NCBI RefSeq assembly: GCF_005222805.1
Contig: NZ_STGC01000005.1
Location: 558,001 to 622,000, forward strand
Source: Devosia sp. FKR38
GTDB lineage: Bacteria > Pseudomonadota > Alphaproteobacteria > Rhizobiales > Devosiaceae
Direction: 5' to 3'
Length of the DNA stretch: 64,000 bases
Below the pieces are notes generated by a model that made no database searches, was not told the DNA's origin, and saw only the letters and a program-made list of their open reading frames with translations. The position numbers and the translations under genes are program-made. Within the stretch, counting starts at the first letter, position 1, and each line of letters begins with the position of its first letter. This document shows positions 53,245-62,101 of this stretch, piece after piece.

Positions 53245-54267
53245 ATGCCTTCGCTCAACCCCGCCTACGCCGATGTTGTCGAGCTTTTGACACTGCCGCC
53301 CGATGGCGATGAGTCGGCTGTTGCGGCCGTGCGGGCGCGTGATTCCCAGCTTACCAAGCCGCCTGGCTCGCTCGGCGCGCTCGAAGGCCTGGTCGAATTT
53401 TTGGCCCGCTGGCAGGGCCGGGCCCAGCCGCGACTCGACAACCCCATGGTCACTATTTTCGCTGGCAACCACGGCGTCACCGACCAGGGCGTGTCGAGCT
53501 TCCCGCGCGAAGTCACTGCCCAGATGGTTGCCAATTTCACCAATGGCGGCGCCGCGATTTCCCAGATCTGTGCGCTGCACGAGATCAATCTGCGCGTATT
53601 CGAACTGGCGCTCGAACTGCCCACCGGCGACATCACGCTGGAGCCAGCGCTGGATGACAAGATGTGCGCTGCCACCATCGCCTATGGCATGGAAGCCATT
53701 GCCGGCAAGCCGGACCTGATCTGCATCGGCGAAATGGGCATCGGCAACACCACCGTTGCCGCAGCGCTCTACGCTGCGCTGTTTGGCGGCACCGGCGCCG
53801 ATTGGGTTGGCCGGGGCACCGGCGTTGATGATGCCGGCCTGGCGCGCAAGGCCGATGCCGTTGATCGTGCTCTGGCGCGCCATGCCGGCGAGCTCGACCA
53901 TCCCCTGGCCATTCTCGCGCGCCTGGGTGGCCGTGAGATCGCTGCCATGCTGGGTGCGCTGATCGCCGCCCGGCATCAGAAGGTGCCGGTGATCGTCGAT
54001 GGCTTTGTCGCCACCGCGGCCGCCGCCATCGCCTATGCGGTCAATCCCGCGGCCATCGACCATTGCCTGTTTGCCCATGTTTCGGCCGAATCCGCCCATG
54101 CCAGGGCGCTTTCGGCCATGGGCCAGACGGGTCTGCTCGATCTGGGCATGCGGCTGGGCGAGGGCAGTGGCGCGGCGCTGGCCGCCGTGCTGGTCAAGAC
54201 GGCGCTGCACCTGCATACCAATATGGCGACGTTCGATTCCGCCGGGGTCAGCGGCAAGGAGAGCTGA
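53245..54267 (+). CDS. cobT: Nicotinate-nucleotide-dimethylbenzimidazole phosphoribosyltransferase CobT
   Basis: A 340-aa enzyme that makes alpha-ribazole phosphate from dimethylbenzimidazole. It has TKPPGSLGALEGL, FAGNHGVTDQGVSSFP and the catalytic GEMGIGNTT/SAAAL-type loop, plus DGFVATAAAA and a C-terminal EGSGAALAAVLVKTA. It is divergent from cobS and makes that enzyme's substrate precursor. There is too little space (58 bp) for a cobalamin riboswitch. It converges on the histidine kinase gene after 18 bases. Confidence 0.95.
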   Translation: MPSLNPAYADVVELLTLPPDGDESAVAAVRARDSQLTKPPGSLGALEGLVEFLARWQGRAQPRLDNPMVTIFAGNHGVTDQGVSSFPREVTAQMVANFTNGGAAISQICALHEINLRVFELALELPTGDITLEPALDDKMCAATIAYGMEAIAGKPDLICIGEMGIGNTTVAAALYAALFGGTGADWVGRGTGVDDAGLARKADAVDRALARHAGELDHPLAILARLGGREIAAMLGALIAARHQKVPVIVDGFVATAAAAIAYAVNPAAIDHCLFAHVSAESAHARALSAMGQTGLLDLGMRLGEGSGAALAAVLVKTALHLHTNMATFDSAGVSGKES

Positions 54268-54285
54268 GGCGCCGCTGGCGGGCGC

Positions 54286-55812
54286 CTAGCCGGCCTGCGA
54301 ATAGATCTCGAGGCGGTTCTTCTTTTCCACCACCGGGGCCAGCGCATCCATGACGCGCGCGCGCGGGAAGGTGGCGATCACCTCGGTGCCGAAGCGCAGC
54401 TTGCTGAACAGGTCGAACCGGCCCTGGTGCAGTTCCATGATCTTCTGCACGATCGGCAGGCCCAGGCCCGCGCCCTGTTCGGCGGTCTTTTGCGCCAGCG
54501 ACCCCTGGCCGAAGGACGACAGCACGGTTTCGATCTCGTCCTCGGGAATGCCCGGGCCATTGTCCTTGACCGAGACCATCTGTCCGCCATCGCTGCTGCG
54601 CTGCACCACCAGAATCACCTTGCCGTTCTGTGGCGTGAACTTGATGGCATTGCTCAACAGGTTCAGCACCACCTGGCGGATGGCGCGCTCGTCGCCCCAC
54701 AGCTTGGGCAGGTTCTCGCCCACGCTGAACACCAGGTCGATGCCCTTCGATTTGGCGCGCAGCTCCATCATGCGGCGGCAGTCGGCGGCGATATCGACCA
54801 GCGACACCACTTCCTCGTTGAGATCATATTTGCCGGCTTCGATGCGGCTGAGGTCAAGCAGTTCATTGATCAGGTTGAGCAGATGCTGGCCGCTGCTGTG
54901 AATGTCGCCGGCATATTCCTTGTACTGCGGCACCTGGTGCGGCCCAAGCAGCTCGGACTGCAGCACTTCGGAAAAGCCGATGATGGCATTGAGCGGTGTG
55001 CGCAGCTCATGGCTCATGGTGGCCAGGAACTGCGACTTGGCGATATTGGCCTGTTCGGCATGGCGGCGGGCCTCGTCGGACATATGCCGGGCCTCTTCCA
55101 GCTCGCTGATCAGGGAGTCTTTTTCGCCCTGGTGCGTCAGTGTCTCGAGTTCGGACCCGTGCAGCTGCCGCGCCAGATAGACAAAGAAGATTTCGCCGCA
55201 AATGGCCACGCCACCCAGAGTGTAGTTCAACACGCCACCCTGGATGACCAGCCCGGCGGAAACCGTCAACGTCGCCGGCAGCGTGCTCATCAGCGTGGCC
55301 GGCGGCAGCGTGCGCGTGGCAATGGCATTTGCCGCAATGGCCACCAGCACCATGGCGAACATCACCGGGGCCAGGTCGGCCTGCGCGGCCACCAGGGTGA
55401 ACAGCGCCAGCAGCGACCAGGCGATGCCCAGCACCAGTTCGCCAGCGACAAAGGTCGCGGTCCAGTCTCCGGCATTGAACCTGGCGGGGTCGCTGTTGCG
55501 GAAGCGCTGGGCCATCAGCACCACGATCAGCAGCGCCAGCACCACCGACCCGGCCCAGAGCGCCGTGAACAGCGGCGGCACCCAAAGCGTCGCCACTGTC
55601 GCCAGAATACCCACGATCGCCGCCATGGGCAGGGCACCGGCCACGCGCGAGTCGGCATAGTCGTGCATGAGTTCGAAATCGAAGGAGGCGCGCGTTCCCG
55701 AGCTGGAGGTCAGGCGCTGGCGGGCGTCAAGCACAGTCTTCTGCGCCGTGCGCTTTCCGTCACGTCCCATCTGCGAACGGACGTCGTCAGTGACAGCCGG
55801 TTGGGACGTCAT
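54286..55812 (-). CDS. Membrane histidine kinase, PdhS/PleC-like HisKA
   Basis: A 508-aa kinase with five or six N-terminal helices (about 60-220) and no recognised sensor domain, then a coiled-coil linker and HisKA box TMSHELRTPLNAIIGFSEVL with phospho-His near 268. The ELLGPHQVPQYKEYAGDIH continuation and GQHLLNLINE are typical of kinases of the DivK/PleC-type group. ATPase boxes are NLLSNAIKFTP, DNGPGIPE and GAGLGLPIV. No partner regulator is adjacent, as often with DivK-type kinases. The divergent thermonuclease starts 90 bases away. Confidence 0.85.
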   Translation of the reverse strand: MTSQPAVTDDVRSQMGRDGKRTAQKTVLDARQRLTSSSGTRASFDFELMHDYADSRVAGALPMAAIVGILATVATLWVPPLFTALWAGSVVLALLIVVLMAQRFRNSDPARFNAGDWTATFVAGELVLGIAWSLLALFTLVAAQADLAPVMFAMVLVAIAANAIATRTLPPATLMSTLPATLTVSAGLVIQGGVLNYTLGGVAICGEIFFVYLARQLHGSELETLTHQGEKDSLISELEEARHMSDEARRHAEQANIAKSQFLATMSHELRTPLNAIIGFSEVLQSELLGPHQVPQYKEYAGDIHSSGQHLLNLINELLDLSRIEAGKYDLNEEVVSLVDIAADCRRMMELRAKSKGIDLVFSVGENLPKLWGDERAIRQVVLNLLSNAIKFTPQNGKVILVVQRSSDGGQMVSVKDNGPGIPEDEIETVLSSFGQGSLAQKTAEQGAGLGLPIVQKIMELHQGRFDLFSKLRFGTEVIATFPRARVMDALAPVVEKKNRLEIYSQAG

Positions 55813-55902
55813 GGTTACTCATTACTAACTGATGCGAACAAGAACTCTATTCGCTACGCTGATGAGCCCAAGCTTACCGGGGCGTAGTTAACGGGTGGTG
55901 AA

Positions 55903-56442
55903 ATGGGACGGCGCAACCCGCTGCCAAATTCCCGACAGGCCCGTCGTCTGGCCATGTCTGTCATGGTCGGCCTGCTGGTTATTGTTGCGGCGCTGGTCAT
56001 CCGGCAATCCGCCCCGAGCCAGCCGCTCTCCGGGGTGGGGCGCGCCAGCGATGGTGACAGCTTTCGCCTCGGCGACAGCCGTGTCCGCCTGATCGGCCTT
56101 GATGCGCCCGAACTGGACCAGACCTGTCCCGCGCCCGATGGACCAGATTGGGCCTGCGGCCGGGCCGCGCGCACGGCGCTTGCCGGGTTGCTGGCCAAAG
56201 GACCTGTCACCTGCCGTGCCGAGGGGAGGGATCGCTATGGCCGCTTCCTCGCCCGCTGCACTATCGCTAACACGGACCTGGGGGCTGAAATGGTGCGCCA
56301 GGGCATGGCGGTTTCGGCCGGCGACTATTGGACTGAGCATCTGGCGGCGCGTGCCCAGGCGCTGGGCATCTGGTCGGCGGGTTTCGATCTGCCCGCCAGC
56401 TGGCGCCGACAGGTCCCCGACGAGGGGTTGGACGCGCGCTGA
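55903..56442 (+). CDS. Thermonuclease (SNase) family protein
   Basis: A 179-aa staphylococcal-nuclease-like protein. An N-terminal helix (MSVMVGLLVIVAALVI) anchors or exports it. The domain has DGDSFRLGDSRVRLIGLDAPE (shown in part: RVRLIGLDAPE), catalytic Asp, and DRYGRFLARC with the second conserved Arg. Two cysteine pairs, TCPAP...WACGRAA and TCRAE...ARC, may form disulfides. The nuclease probably acts in the periplasm. Start at ATG 55903 follows GGTGGTGAA; the 115-bp gap to the regulator gene holds the palindrome at 56524. Confidence 0.85.
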   Translation: MGRRNPLPNSRQARRLAMSVMVGLLVIVAALVIRQSAPSQPLSGVGRASDGDSFRLGDSRVRLIGLDAPELDQTCPAPDGPDWACGRAARTALAGLLAKGPVTCRAEGRDRYGRFLARCTIANTDLGAEMVRQGMAVSAGDYWTEHLAARAQALGIWSAGFDLPASWRRQVPDEGLDAR

Positions 56443-56523
56443 TCGTCCAGCCCATCCGGCGCCCATTGGCGGCGGGGCCGCAATAATATTGCTAGATGAG
56501 CGACTTTGTGGCAGTAACGGGCG

Positions 56524-56541
56524 CAATTCCGTGCGGAATTG
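56524..56541. promoter_or_regulatory. Palindrome upstream of lrp-type gene
   Basis: CAATTCC and GGAATTG arms (7 bp, perfect) with a GTGC centre lie 17 bases before the ATG of an Lrp/AsnC regulator, followed by AT-rich GCAATTTTAGAATT. Lrp-family regulators commonly bind such sites and repress their own genes; the position overlapping the start region fits autorepression. Confidence 0.5.
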
Positions 56542-56557
56542 ATGCAATTTTAGAATT

Positions 56558-57061
56558 ATGATCTCGCGGGGCGATGTGGCTTTGGACAAGATAGATCGGA
56601 AAATTCTGACCCTTCTGCAGAAGGATGCGACCATGCCGGTGGCCGAAATCGGCCGCAAGGTCGGTCTGTCCACCACCCCCTGCTGGCGCCGAATCCAGAA
56701 GATGGAAGAAGACGGCGTCATCCAGCGCCGCGTTGCCGTTCTCGATCCGGCCAAGGTCAATGTAGGCGTCACCGTCTTCGTCTCGGTCAAGACCAACGAA
56801 CACAATGACACCTGGATGCGCAAATTCGCCGCCGTGATCGACGAGTTTCCCGAGGTGGTGGAATTCTATCGCATGAGCGGGGAGGTCGATTACCTCATGC
56901 GCGTCGTCGTGCCCGATATCGGCGCCTATGACAGCTTCTACAAAAAGCTCATCAGCAAGATCAACCTGACCGACGTCAGCTCCGCTTTTGCGATGGGGCA
57001 GATCAAATACACCACGGCGTTGCCGCTGGACTTTGCTATCGTCGTTGACGACGACAAATGA
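56558..57061 (+). CDS. Lrp/AsnC-family transcriptional regulator
   Basis: A 167-aa regulator with an N-terminal winged helix (ALDKIDRKILTLLQKD, VAEIGRKVGLSTTPCWRRI) and a C-terminal RAM/AsnC ligand domain (FAAVIDEFPEVVEFYRMSG, YLMRVVVPD). The HTH with TTPCWRRI is the Lrp-type. The ATG at 56558 is used, but a GTG at 56576 would also open the conserved region. Its stop overlaps the VOC gene start (ATGA). It may bind the palindrome at 56524. Confidence 0.9.
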   Translation: MISRGDVALDKIDRKILTLLQKDATMPVAEIGRKVGLSTTPCWRRIQKMEEDGVIQRRVAVLDPAKVNVGVTVFVSVKTNEHNDTWMRKFAAVIDEFPEVVEFYRMSGEVDYLMRVVVPDIGAYDSFYKKLISKINLTDVSSAFAMGQIKYTTALPLDFAIVVDDDK

Positions 57062-57450
57062 GCCTGATCGGCTTCGAACATGTTGGCATGACGGCGAGCG
57101 ATCTCGATCGCACGATTGCCTTCTATTGCGATCTCATGGGTTTGCGCCTGGCCCTGCGCAAACCCAATGTCGCCTTTCTCGATGCCGGCGGCGGCATGCT
57201 GGAGATCTTCGGCCCTGCCGAGGGTGCCACGCCGTCGCGCGATGTGCCGCCCGGCGAGGCCGGCATGCGTCACCTGACGCTGGCCTACAGCGATGTCGAC
57301 GCCATGATCGAGACGCTCGAGGCCGCCGGGGTTCCCATCGTCGAGCGCCCCCGCGACGCCCACAACACCGAAATGGTCCGCCGCGTCGCCTTTGTGCGCG
57401 ATCCCGACGGCATCATCGTCGAACTGATCGAACGCGCACCCGGCCGCTAG
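57058..57450 (+). CDS. VOC-family (glyoxalase-like) protein
   Basis: A 130-aa vicinal-oxygen-chelate fold protein: two beta-alpha-beta-beta-beta units with FEHVGMTASDLDRTIAFYCDL, shown as EHVGMTASDLDRTI, and MRHLTLAYSDVD. Metal-binding candidates are His in EHVGM, Glu in LEIFG, His in MRHLT and Glu in IIVELIERAP. It may be a lyase, dioxygenase or resistance protein; the substrate is unknown. Coupled to the Lrp-type gene, which may regulate it. Converges on the SDR gene with a 4-bp overlap. Confidence 0.8.
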   Translation: MSLIGFEHVGMTASDLDRTIAFYCDLMGLRLALRKPNVAFLDAGGGMLEIFGPAEGATPSRDVPPGEAGMRHLTLAYSDVDAMIETLEAAGVPIVERPRDAHNTEMVRRVAFVRDPDGIIVELIERAPGR

Positions 57451-58268
57451 GCGGGCCGGGGCCGCTTGCCGTCGATGTCGGTGATGTCATAGGCCTCGGC
57501 CAGCGCGGCCGCGACCTGCACGGTGCCCGACTTGTCCATCAGCTGCGGATCGCGCCACAGCCCGGCGATCACCCGCCCGATGAACTGCGGCGATTCCGAA
57601 TTGCTGAGATCAAAGAACTGCGCCGCCCGCATCACTGCCTCGGTGCGGACAAGGCCAGGATAGAGCGAAACGGCGGCCACGCCATGCGGCCGCAGCTCAT
57701 GGGCAAAATCGAACACCATCTTGTCGGCGCCCGCCTTGGCGATGCCATAAATGGCGTTGCCGTCATGCCGCTGCGCCGCCCAATAGGAGATGTTGACGAT
57801 CAGCCCGGCGCGCCGGGCCACCATGGATCCTGCAGCAGCCCGCGCGGCGACAAAGGCCCCACGCAAGGCCGTGCCGATCATGGCATCCCAGCGCCACATC
57901 GGCTGCTCCCAGAACGGTTTGACCCAGGTGAAGTCACCGGCCTCTTCCATGTTTTCATAGCCAGGCCAGGCATTGTTGACGAGAATATCGATCCGGCCAT
58001 GCCGGGCCAGAATGTCCCTGACCACCGCCTCGGTCTGCGCATCGACACTGTGGTCGCACACATGGGTGGCCAATTGCCCGGGCAGGGCCGCTGCCTCGGG
58101 GACCAGCCCGTCAAGCGAGCCTTCGCGCTGAGGATGCGAAGCAGCCTGCACATCCGTTCTGGTCCGCGCCGTTACGTGCACGCTGGCGCCTTGTTCGAGC
58201 AATGCCACGGCAATGCCGCGCCCGATGCCGCGACTGCCGCCAGTCACCAATGCAACTACGTCACGCAT
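57447..58268 (-). CDS. Short-chain dehydrogenase/reductase
   Basis: A 273-aa SDR enzyme. It has the cofactor motif VTGGSRGIGRGIAVAL, the NNAW variant of the NNAG motif (DILVNNAWPGYEN), and the Ser-Tyr-Lys catalytic set in IVNISYWAAQ and AIYGIAKAGAD (Tyr, Lys). It resembles DHRS1-like SDRs, whose long mid-insert (MEEAGDFTWVKPFWEQP) is present. I start it at 58268, since a longer in-frame extension is arginine/tryptophan-rich. The start overlaps the preceding gene end by 8 bases. Substrate unknown. Confidence 0.85.
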   Translation of the reverse strand: MRDVVALVTGGSRGIGRGIAVALLEQGASVHVTARTRTDVQAASHPQREGSLDGLVPEAAALPGQLATHVCDHSVDAQTEAVVRDILARHGRIDILVNNAWPGYENMEEAGDFTWVKPFWEQPMWRWDAMIGTALRGAFVAARAAAGSMVARRAGLIVNISYWAAQRHDGNAIYGIAKAGADKMVFDFAHELRPHGVAAVSLYPGLVRTEAVMRAAQFFDLSNSESPQFIGRVIAGLWRDPQLMDKSGTVQVAAALAEAYDITDIDGKRPRPA

Positions 58269-58692
58269 GCCCGTCTCCCTCCAGCGCCGCCATCGCCTCT
58301 TCCAAAACATCATGCGCCAGCGCCCGACGACCGTCGGGCCAGGCGATCACCACGCGTTGCACGCTGTGGTCATTGTAGAGACTGACCATGAAGTCCTCCA
58401 CCGAGAGGCTGGCATAGGCCTCCAACGGCACTGTCACAGCTTCGAGGGTCATCTTTGGCCCGTCCGCCTGCGCGCAGATCTGCAAGACCACCCCCAGCAT
58501 CGGCGCGGCGGCGGCGCGGGCCGCGCGATAGGCCAGGATATCGTCCGCGCTCGGATCGGCGGCAAATTGGCGGTCAACAAAGGCGTCGATCAGCATGGCC
58601 ACCAACATGGCGCGGCGCAGCGACAGCGGCGCGGCCCGAGCTGCCCGCCATTCGCCTTCGAGATAGGCGCGATGCGCGGACAGCTCAGCCAA
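58261..58692 (-). CDS. Uncharacterised 143-aa cytoplasmic protein
   Basis: No family recognised. It begins with TTG, overlapping the end of the dienelactone hydrolase gene by 8 bases, and ends overlapping the SDR start, so it is part of a translationally coupled run. It is mostly helical (LSAHRAYLEGEWRAARAAPLSL, shown as AHRAYLEGEWRAAR; RAMLVAMLIDAFVDRQFAAD) with a C-terminal beta-strand pair (SVQRVVIAWPDGRRALAHD). There is no signal peptide. A longer frame starting at 58878 runs antiparallel into the hydrolase and is not credible. Confidence 0.65.
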   Translation of the reverse strand: MAELSAHRAYLEGEWRAARAAPLSLRRAMLVAMLIDAFVDRQFAADPSADDILAYRAARAAAAPMLGVVLQICAQADGPKMTLEAVTVPLEAYASLSVEDFMVSLYNDHSVQRVVIAWPDGRRALAHDVLEEAMAALEGDGHA

Positions 58693-59359
58693 GATGCTTG
58701 CGGAAGAAATCGAGCGTGCGGGCCGAAGCCTTGGTGCAGGCCTCGAGGTTGAAATTGCTGGGCCGGTCGCTGTTGCAGAAGCCGTGGGCGGCGGCATAGG
58801 TGTAGATCGGCACATCGGGATGGCGCACCTTGAGCGCCTCGATCTGCTCGAGCGGAATGCCGGTGTCCTGGTCCCCATAGTGCATCTCCAGCGGGATGCT
58901 CGGCGCCAGATCGATGTAGTTCGGCACGCCGCCGCCGTAATAGCCCGATGCCGCGCTCAGCCCCAGACCATGGTGCGCCGCGCGCCAGGAGACGGCGCCG
59001 CCAAAGCAATAGCCGGTGATCCCCACCTTGCCGCCCTCGGCCGCGGCGCTGACAGCGGCCTGCACGTCCAGCAGCGCCGTCTGCGCGTTGAAGCGCTTCA
59101 TCAACTCGCCAATGATCACGAACTGATCGGGGCCGTAATTGTCGCTTTCATAGCCAAACTCCAGCCGGTCGAACATGGCCGGCGCTACCGCCAGAAAGCC
59201 GTGCTGGGCATAGCGGTCCACCACGCTGCGGATCCAGCTATTGAGGCCCCAGACCTCCTGGACCACCACCACGCCGCCGCGCGGCTTGCCCTCGGGCACA
59301 GCCCGATAGGCGTTCAGGGTGAAGCCGTCGCTGGCCGTCAAAGTCGTGCGCTCGCCCAT
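58685..59359 (-). CDS. Dienelactone hydrolase family protein
   Basis: A 224-aa alpha/beta hydrolase with the family's cysteine nucleophile in GITGYCFGGAVSW, an acidic residue in VVVQEVWGLNSWI, an Asp in YGDQDTGIPLEQ and a His in YAAAHGFCNS. True dienelactone hydrolases open the lactone ring in chloroaromatic breakdown; most chromosomal members have other esterase roles. The ATG at 59359 follows CTGGAGAGCACC. It is the second gene after moaA on the minus strand (43-bp gap). Confidence 0.88.
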   Translation of the reverse strand: MGERTTLTASDGFTLNAYRAVPEGKPRGGVVVVQEVWGLNSWIRSVVDRYAQHGFLAVAPAMFDRLEFGYESDNYGPDQFVIIGELMKRFNAQTALLDVQAAVSAAAEGGKVGITGYCFGGAVSWRAAHHGLGLSAASGYYGGGVPNYIDLAPSIPLEMHYGDQDTGIPLEQIEALKVRHPDVPIYTYAAAHGFCNSDRPSNFNLEACTKASARTLDFFRKHLG

Positions 59360-59402
59360 GGTGCTCTCCAGTTCTAGTTTGGTTCGGTTTGCTGGACCGG
59401 CC

Positions 59403-60416
59403 TCAGCCGCCCGTCACGCTCATGTGCCGGGCCACAGCGGGCGCCGGCCGGTCGCGATCCAACACGAAATCATGCCCCTTGGGCTTGAGCAGCATGGCCT
59501 GGTCCATGGCTGCATCCAGGCCCTCGGCGCCACCCTCGCGCAAGGCGTCGCGCAGGTTCACCTGGTCGTCCTGCCCCAGGCACATGAACAGCTGCCCGGT
59601 GGCGGTCAGCCGCACCCGGTTGCAGCTTTCGCAGAAATTGTGGCTCATTGGCGTGATGAAACCGAGCACTCCATCGGTCTCGGCCACATGCACATAGCGC
59701 GCCGGGCCGCCGGTGCGTTTTTCGAGGCGCGTCAGGCTATAGCGGCGCGCCAGCTGGTCATGCAGTTCGCGCAGCGGCAGATGGCTCTGCACGCGGTCCA
59801 TGCCCACCTCGCCAAGCGGCATGCCCTCGATCAGGGTCAGCCCCATGCCGCGCCCATGCGCCCAGGCCATCATCGGCTCGATCTCGTCGGCATTGACGTC
59901 GGCCATGGCCACCATGTTGATCTTGACCGCCAGGCCGGCAGCCTGCGCCGCATCGATCCCGGCCATTACATCGGCGAGCCGGCCGCGTCGGGTGATGGCG
60001 GCAAAGCGCGCGCTGTCCAGCGTATCGAGCGACACATTGATCCGCTTGACGCCGGCTGCAGCCAGCCCTTCGGCATGGCGCGCCAACTGGCTGCCATTGG
60101 TGGTGATGGTCAGCTCATCCAGCCCATGCCCGATGCGGCTGCCCAGGCTGCGCACCAGGTCCATGATGTCGCGCCGCACCAGCGGCTCGCCGCCGGTCAA
60201 GCGGATGCGCGTGGTACCGCGATCAATGAAGGCCCGCGCAATGCTCTCGATTTCCTCAAAGCTGAGCACGTCCCGCTTAGGCAGAAAGGTCATGTCCTCA
60301 GCCATGCAGTAAACGCAGCGGAAATCGCAGCGGTCCGTCACCGAAATGCGCAGATAGGATATGTGCCGCCCATAGCGGTCAACGAGCGGACGGGCAGGGG
60401 GCGTGGCATTTATCAT
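59403..60416 (-). CDS. moaA: GTP 3',8-cyclase MoaA
   Basis: A 337-aa radical SAM enzyme that starts molybdenum cofactor synthesis. The radical SAM cluster is [12 protein letters not shown], and the second iron-sulfur cluster uses CESCNRVRL and the later MCLG cysteine. It ends in the family's double glycine (SVTGG). The ATG at 60416 ([16 protein letters not shown]) is the most likely start; a TTG-started extension to 60464 is possible. It heads a minus-strand run with the dienelactone hydrolase and two further genes. No other Moco gene is in the window. Confidence 0.95.
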   Translation of the reverse strand: MINATPPARPLVDRYGRHISYLRISVTDRCDFRCVYCMAEDMTFLPKRDVLSFEEIESIARAFIDRGTTRIRLTGGEPLVRRDIMDLVRSLGSRIGHGLDELTITTNGSQLARHAEGLAAAGVKRINVSLDTLDSARFAAITRRGRLADVMAGIDAAQAAGLAVKINMVAMADVNADEIEPMMAWAHGRGMGLTLIEGMPLGEVGMDRVQSHLPLRELHDQLARRYSLTRLEKRTGGPARYVHVAETDGVLGFITPMSHNFCESCNRVRLTATGQLFMCLGQDDQVNLRDALREGGAEGLDAAMDQAMLLKPKGHDFVLDRDRPAPAVARHMSVTGG

Positions 60417-60469
60417 GTCGGCAAATCTAGACGCCGGCTGAGTTTTTTCAAAGCCAATTGCCAATGAAA

Positions 60470-60495
60470 AAAGGGTCGCCTTGCGGCAACCCTTT
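60470..60495 (-). terminator. Rho-independent terminator after the L,D-transpeptidase gene
   Basis: On the minus strand, AAAGGGTTGCC and GGCGACCCTTT pair around GCAA, with one G-T mismatch-like position, and TTTTTTC follows. It lies 50 bases after the transpeptidase stop and before moaA. Confidence 0.82.
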
Positions 60496-60544
60496 CAACT
60501 GTCTGCGAGGCCGGGCAATGTCGCCATTGCCCTTTGACTTGTAA

Positions 60545-61141
60545 CTAGTGGTTGACGACGATCGTCGCGCCCACCTGCACACGGTCATACAGATCGGCGA
60601 CGTCTTCATTGGTCAGGCGAATGCAGCCCGAGGAGACGGCCTGGCCGATCGAAGACGGATCGGAGGTGCCATGCACGCGATACAGCGTCGAGCCGATATA
60701 CATGGCGCGCGCGCCCAGCGGATTGTTCGGGCCGCCCGGCATATAGGCCGGCAGGTCCGGAACGCGCTTGCGCATCTGCGCCGGCGGCGTCCAACCGGGC
60801 CACTCGGCCTTGCGGGTGATGCGGTGCGTGCCAGTCCAGGTGAAGCCGTCGCGACCCACGCCAATACCGTATTTCAGCGCCTTGCCGTCTTCCAGCACCA
60901 GATAGAGCCGACGCTCGTCGGTCTCGATCACCAGAGTGCCCGGCTTGTAATTGGTCTCGTAGGACACGATCTCTTTCTTGATCGCGCTGCTGCGCCCCTT
61001 CTGCGGCAGCTGCAGGGTGGATTCATCCACCCAATTGGCCTTCTCGGGGTCATAGACCTGCCGGGCCGCGGTCGGCGCCACCGCTGCTACCGACATCAGT
61101 AGAGACAGTCCGACGACAATGACTGACTTGATTTTGTGCAT
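60545..61141 (-). CDS. L,D-transpeptidase (YkuD domain)
   Basis: A 198-aa periplasmic enzyme that makes 3-3 peptidoglycan cross-links or attaches proteins to the wall. It has a signal peptide (VIVVGLSLLMSVAAVAPTAA), a beta-rich domain (KPGTLVIETDERRLYLVLED) and the YkuD active site: His in RVHGTSDPSSIG and Cys in AVSSGCIRL. It resembles the ErfK/YbiS group common in Hyphomicrobiales, which rely on L,D-cross-links. I chose the ATG at 61141 as it starts the signal peptide. A terminator follows; the 258-bp gap to rpiA holds both promoters. Confidence 0.92.
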   Translation of the reverse strand: MHKIKSVIVVGLSLLMSVAAVAPTAARQVYDPEKANWVDESTLQLPQKGRSSAIKKEIVSYETNYKPGTLVIETDERRLYLVLEDGKALKYGIGVGRDGFTWTGTHRITRKAEWPGWTPPAQMRKRVPDLPAYMPGGPNNPLGARAMYIGSTLYRVHGTSDPSSIGQAVSSGCIRLTNEDVADLYDRVQVGATIVVNH

Positions 61142-61399
61142 CTTTGCGACTTCGCCTTTGCAAGGAGTTCGTGCGTTTGATTCGTGCGCGGAACAATTCG
61201 GATTGCTTACGCGCTTTGAAGTGCAGCGAGAAGAGGTGGCCGCCCCCATTCCGCCATAGTTTATTCACCATGCCGAAAGAGTGTTGCTAGCTGGTTACAA
61301 CCCGCGTTCACCAACTCGTGATCGAGCCCGGCGTGACGCATTGACACAGCGCACTTTGCGCTGCAAGTGCAGGCTATCGGCGCAGTGGAGACAGCAGTC

Positions 61400-62101
61400 A
61401 TGAGCGAACATCTCAAGCGTGAAGCGGCCGCTATGGCCCTCAGCCAGATCCGGCCCGGCCTGCGCCTGGGCCTGGGGACCGGCTCGACCGCACGACACTT
61501 CGTGGACCTGCTCGGCGAGAAGGTTGCGCAGGGCTTTGACTGCATCTGCGTGCCGACCTCGGAAGTCACCGCCGCCCAGGCGCGCGGGCTCAATATTCCG
61601 CTCTCCGATCTCGATACGCTCGACCGGCTCGACATCACCGTCGACGGTGCCGACGAGATCGACCGCGAGCTCAATCTGATCAAGGGCGGCGGCGGCGCGC
61701 TGCTGCGCGAGAAGATCGTGGCCGCCGCATCCGACAGCATGATCGTCATCGCCGATGGCTCCAAGCTGGTCGAGACGCTGGGGCGCTTTCCGCTGCCGAT
61801 CGAGGTCAACCGCTTCGGCCTGGGCGCCACGCGCCGCGCTGTCGCCGCTGTCCTGGCGGCCCACAAGGCCGAGGGCGAACTGCGCCTGCGCAGCACTCCG
61901 GCTGGCCAGGACTTTGTCACCGATGGCGGACACCTGATCCTGGATGCTTTTTTTGGCCGCATTTCGCAGCCAGAAGCGCTGTCGCGCGATCTGCTCGATA
62001 TTGCCGGCGTGGTACAGCACGGCCTGTTCCTGAAAATGTGCAAGACGGCTTATGTGGCGACCGCAGATGGCGTAATAACCCTGCCTGCGGCTAAGAATTG
62101 A
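61400..62101 (+). CDS. rpiA: Ribose-5-phosphate isomerase A
   Basis: A 233-aa enzyme of the pentose phosphate pathway. It has [15 protein letters not shown] (phosphate loop), [20 protein letters not shown] with catalytic Asp/Glu, and [10 protein letters not shown] with conserved Lys, and IADGSK. The ATG at 61400 with GGAG upstream is chosen; an upstream in-frame ATG at 61367 is possible. The stop overlaps the next gene by TGATG. Confidence 0.95.
   Translation: MSEHLKREAAAMALSQIRPGLRLGLGTGSTARHFVDLLGEKVAQGFDCICVPTSEVTAAQARGLNIPLSDLDTLDRLDITVDGADEIDRELNLIKGGGGALLREKIVAAASDSMIVIADGSKLVETLGRFPLPIEVNRFGLGATRRAVAAVLAAHKAEGELRLRSTPAGQDFVTDGGHLILDAFFGRISQPEALSRDLLDIAGVVQHGLFLKMCKTAYVATADGVITLPAAKN

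Noticed and set aside
55813-55902. CtrA-like site before the histidine kinase and thermonuclease
   Set aside because: TTAC and TTAA are present but 10 bases apart rather than the 7 of the consensus.
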